Shown: piece by piece, positions 34,665 through 35,535 of the stretch
How the letters are laid out: each line of letters begins with the position of its first letter
Position numbering within the stretch: position 1 is the first letter of the stretch
Source of the DNA: Eubacteriales bacterium
Lineage (GTDB): Bacteria > Bacillota_A > Clostridia > Christensenellales > Aristaeellaceae
Length of the DNA: 35,535 nt
Direction of reading: 5' to 3'
Assembly: GCA_029974035.1 (NCBI GenBank)
Contig: JARKQG010000119.1
Span: 1-35,535, forward strand
Notes under the pieces: generated by a model
What the model saw: only the letters and a program-made list of their open reading frames with translations
Database searches by the model: none
What the model was told of the DNA's origin: nothing
Made by a program: the position numbers and the translations under genes

Positions 34665-34693
34665 AAGCGCCGCTGTTTTTCAGCGGCGCTTTT
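34665..34693 (+). terminator. Intrinsic terminator after rplL
   Basis: AAGCGCCGCTG and CAGCGGCGCTT, 11-bp perfect stem with a T5 loop and TT after the stem. Confidence 0.88.
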
Positions 34694-34768
34694 CCACTGT
34701 ACATCTGCAAAAACGCCGCGAAAAATCGGCGCACGCAGGCGTGTTAACGCATTTTCACGAAGCGCGGC

Positions 34769-34796
34769 TTGCGCAATCGTCAGAAATCTGTATAAT
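34769..34796 (+). promoter_or_regulatory. Promoter of the MazG-like gene
   Basis: Perfect TATAAT (34791-34796) with TTGCGC (34769-34774) 16 bp upstream. The transcript would have a roughly 95-nt GC-rich leader in which I see no known RNA family. Confidence 0.6.
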
Positions 34797-34895
34797 GGAA
34801 CCATTCGGGCGCTTGAATATTCGTTGACGGGTTTTCTGCGATGCCGCCGGCCCGGGCGCCGTCGTCCGGAACCGGTATAAAAAAGGAAGTATTTC

Positions 34896-35264
34896 ATGAA
34901 CGACCTGGATACCACGCTGGGAACGCTGAAGGATGCGGTGCATGCGCTTTGCCTGCGCAAGGGATGGGGCGTGGACGGCGTGCAGAACCCGCAGCACGTG
35001 GCGATGGCGATGACCGTCGAGATGAGCGAATTGCTCGAGCACTTCCAGTGGATGGGCGACGAGGACGTCCGTGCGCTGATGCGCGGCGAGGATCCAGCCC
35101 GCATCGAAATGATCGCAGAGGAATTTGCCGATGTGATGATGTACGGCCTGCAGCTTACGCGCACGCTTGGCATCGACATAACCGGCGCGATCCTGCGCAA
35201 AATAGAAATTGTCAACGGCCGGCGCAACAGCCGATGGGACCGGGAGGGCGCAAGGCATGAGTAA
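34896..35264 (+). CDS. MazG-like nucleotide pyrophosphohydrolase
   Basis: A 122-residue all-helical NTP-PPase of the short MazG/RS21-C6 type. MTVEMSELLEHFQW (about 39-52) and EEFADVMMYGLQL (about 75-87) supply the acidic residues that bind magnesium. Such enzymes cut non-canonical or excess (d)NTPs to NMP and PPi. Trp and Lys in the N-terminal RKGWGV match the dCTPase-like group. The ATG has AAGGAAG seven bases upstream. It overlaps the next ORF by eight bases, so the two are co-translated. Confidence 0.87.
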   Translation: MNDLDTTLGTLKDAVHALCLRKGWGVDGVQNPQHVAMAMTVEMSELLEHFQWMGDEDVRALMRGEDPARIEMIAEEFADVMMYGLQLTRTLGIDITGAILRKIEIVNGRRNSRWDREGARHE

Positions 35265-35535
35265 CATGATTCTGGTGCTGGACCTTGGCGACGGCCGCGG
35301 CAGCTCCGTCGCCCGCCGGGTACGCAGCGAGCAGGTCTACAGCGAGGTGCTGCCTGCGTCCGCGTCCGTCGAGATGATCCGCGCGGCCGCCCCTATGGGC
35401 GTGATCATCGCAGGCGATGGGGGCGGCATAGCGGACCTTCCCGATCTGATCGCGCTGGATATTCCCATCCTGGCGATGGGCTCCGGCGCGCGGCTTCTTC
35501 TGAACGCGCTGAGCGGATCTTCCGCGCCCACGGCG
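35257..35535 (+). CDS. GuaA-related class I glutaminase-like domain lacking the catalytic Cys (partial)
   Basis: The first 93 codons are open to the right edge of the window. MILVLDLGDG, then VARRVRSEQVYSEVLP and MGVIIAGDGGG, follow the N-terminal glutaminase domain of GMP synthase (ILDFGSQY, ARRVRE.GVYSE, GIILSGGP). At the nucleophile elbow, where GuaA has GICYGMQ or GVCYGMQ, this protein reads AMGSGARLL: Cys is replaced by Gly. The SGGP oxyanion loop is also lost. It therefore cannot hydrolyse glutamine in the usual way. GGAGG lies nine bases before ATG 35257, and the start overlaps the MazG-like gene. Whether a synthetase domain follows cannot be seen. Confidence 0.72.
   Translation, partial: MSNMILVLDLGDGRGSSVARRVRSEQVYSEVLPASASVEMIRAAAPMGVIIAGDGGGIADLPDLIALDIPILAMGSGARLLLNALSGSSAPTA

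Noticed and set aside
34825..34860. TTGACG as a promoter for the MazG-like gene
   Set aside because: No -10 box at a 16-18 bp spacing; the TATAAT at 34791 with its own -35 fits better.

Overview
The window reads as chromosomal DNA of a high-GC, low-oxygen Firmicute (class Clostridia; order not determinable from here). The pointers are strong AAAGGAGG-type ribosome binding sites, sigma-A promoters with 17-bp spacers, a glmS ribozyme, an L10 leader, a zinc-type L33, PPi-dependent phosphofructokinase, the split iron-sulfur serine dehydratase SdaAB/SdaAA, and FeoA-FeoB with a FeoB-associated Cys-rich peptide. I see no insertion sequence, CRISPR array, phage gene, rRNA or tRNA.

Layout. 1-180: 3' end of tuf and a bidirectional terminator. 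205-4212 (minus): a two-gene heterodimeric ABC exporter behind a promoter, a 36-codon leader ORF and an intrinsic terminator, the architecture of ribosome-mediated attenuation known for bmrB-bmrCD. 4261-7581 (plus): sugar nucleotidyltransferase, dCMP deaminase, left-handed beta-helix acyltransferase and glmM. 7634-9270 (minus): hotdog thioesterase and an XpaC-like membrane protein. 9309-11571 (minus): glmS with its self-cleaving ribozyme and a terminator. 11641-13443 (minus): mnmG. 13537-16201 (plus): feoA-feoB-Cys-rich peptide behind a consensus promoter and two GTTAG-N6-CTAAC palindromes. 16233-17806: sdaAB-sdaAA. 17845-19353: a structured intergenic element, then pfp with a palindrome over its -35 box. 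19378-19731: an unrecognised small protein. 19744-22162 (minus): rsuA, an rsmC-like methyltransferase and an M24 peptidase, coupled by ATGA overlaps and probably starting as a leaderless mRNA. 22157-29692 (minus): a 2511-residue cyclic beta-1,2-glucan synthase-like protein (GT84 plus GH94). 29799-30943 (plus): a HAD phosphatase/mutase fused to a GNAT acetyltransferase. 30996-34693 (plus): rpmG-secE-nusG-rplK-rplA and rplJ-rplL with three recognisable leader RNA elements. 34769-35535 (plus): a MazG-like pyrophosphohydrolase overlapping the start of a GuaA-related glutaminase-like domain that lacks its catalytic cysteine; it runs off the window.

How it fits together. glmM and glmS, together with the nucleotidyltransferase/beta-helix pair, point to amino-sugar and cell-wall precursor supply, with feedback through the glmS ribozyme. 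The feo and sdaA operons lie next to each other and link iron uptake to an iron-sulfur enzyme. The ribosomal block carries its own RNA feedback (L1-site mimics before rplK and rplA, L10 leader before rplJ). rpoB does not follow rplL here. The observations most worth a second look are the attenuator-controlled ABC exporter, the degenerate GuaA-like protein, the leaderless rsuA start whose -35 box is formed by the stop codon of the upstream gene, the His-rich insertion in FeoB, the Feo palindromes and the HAD-GNAT fusion.
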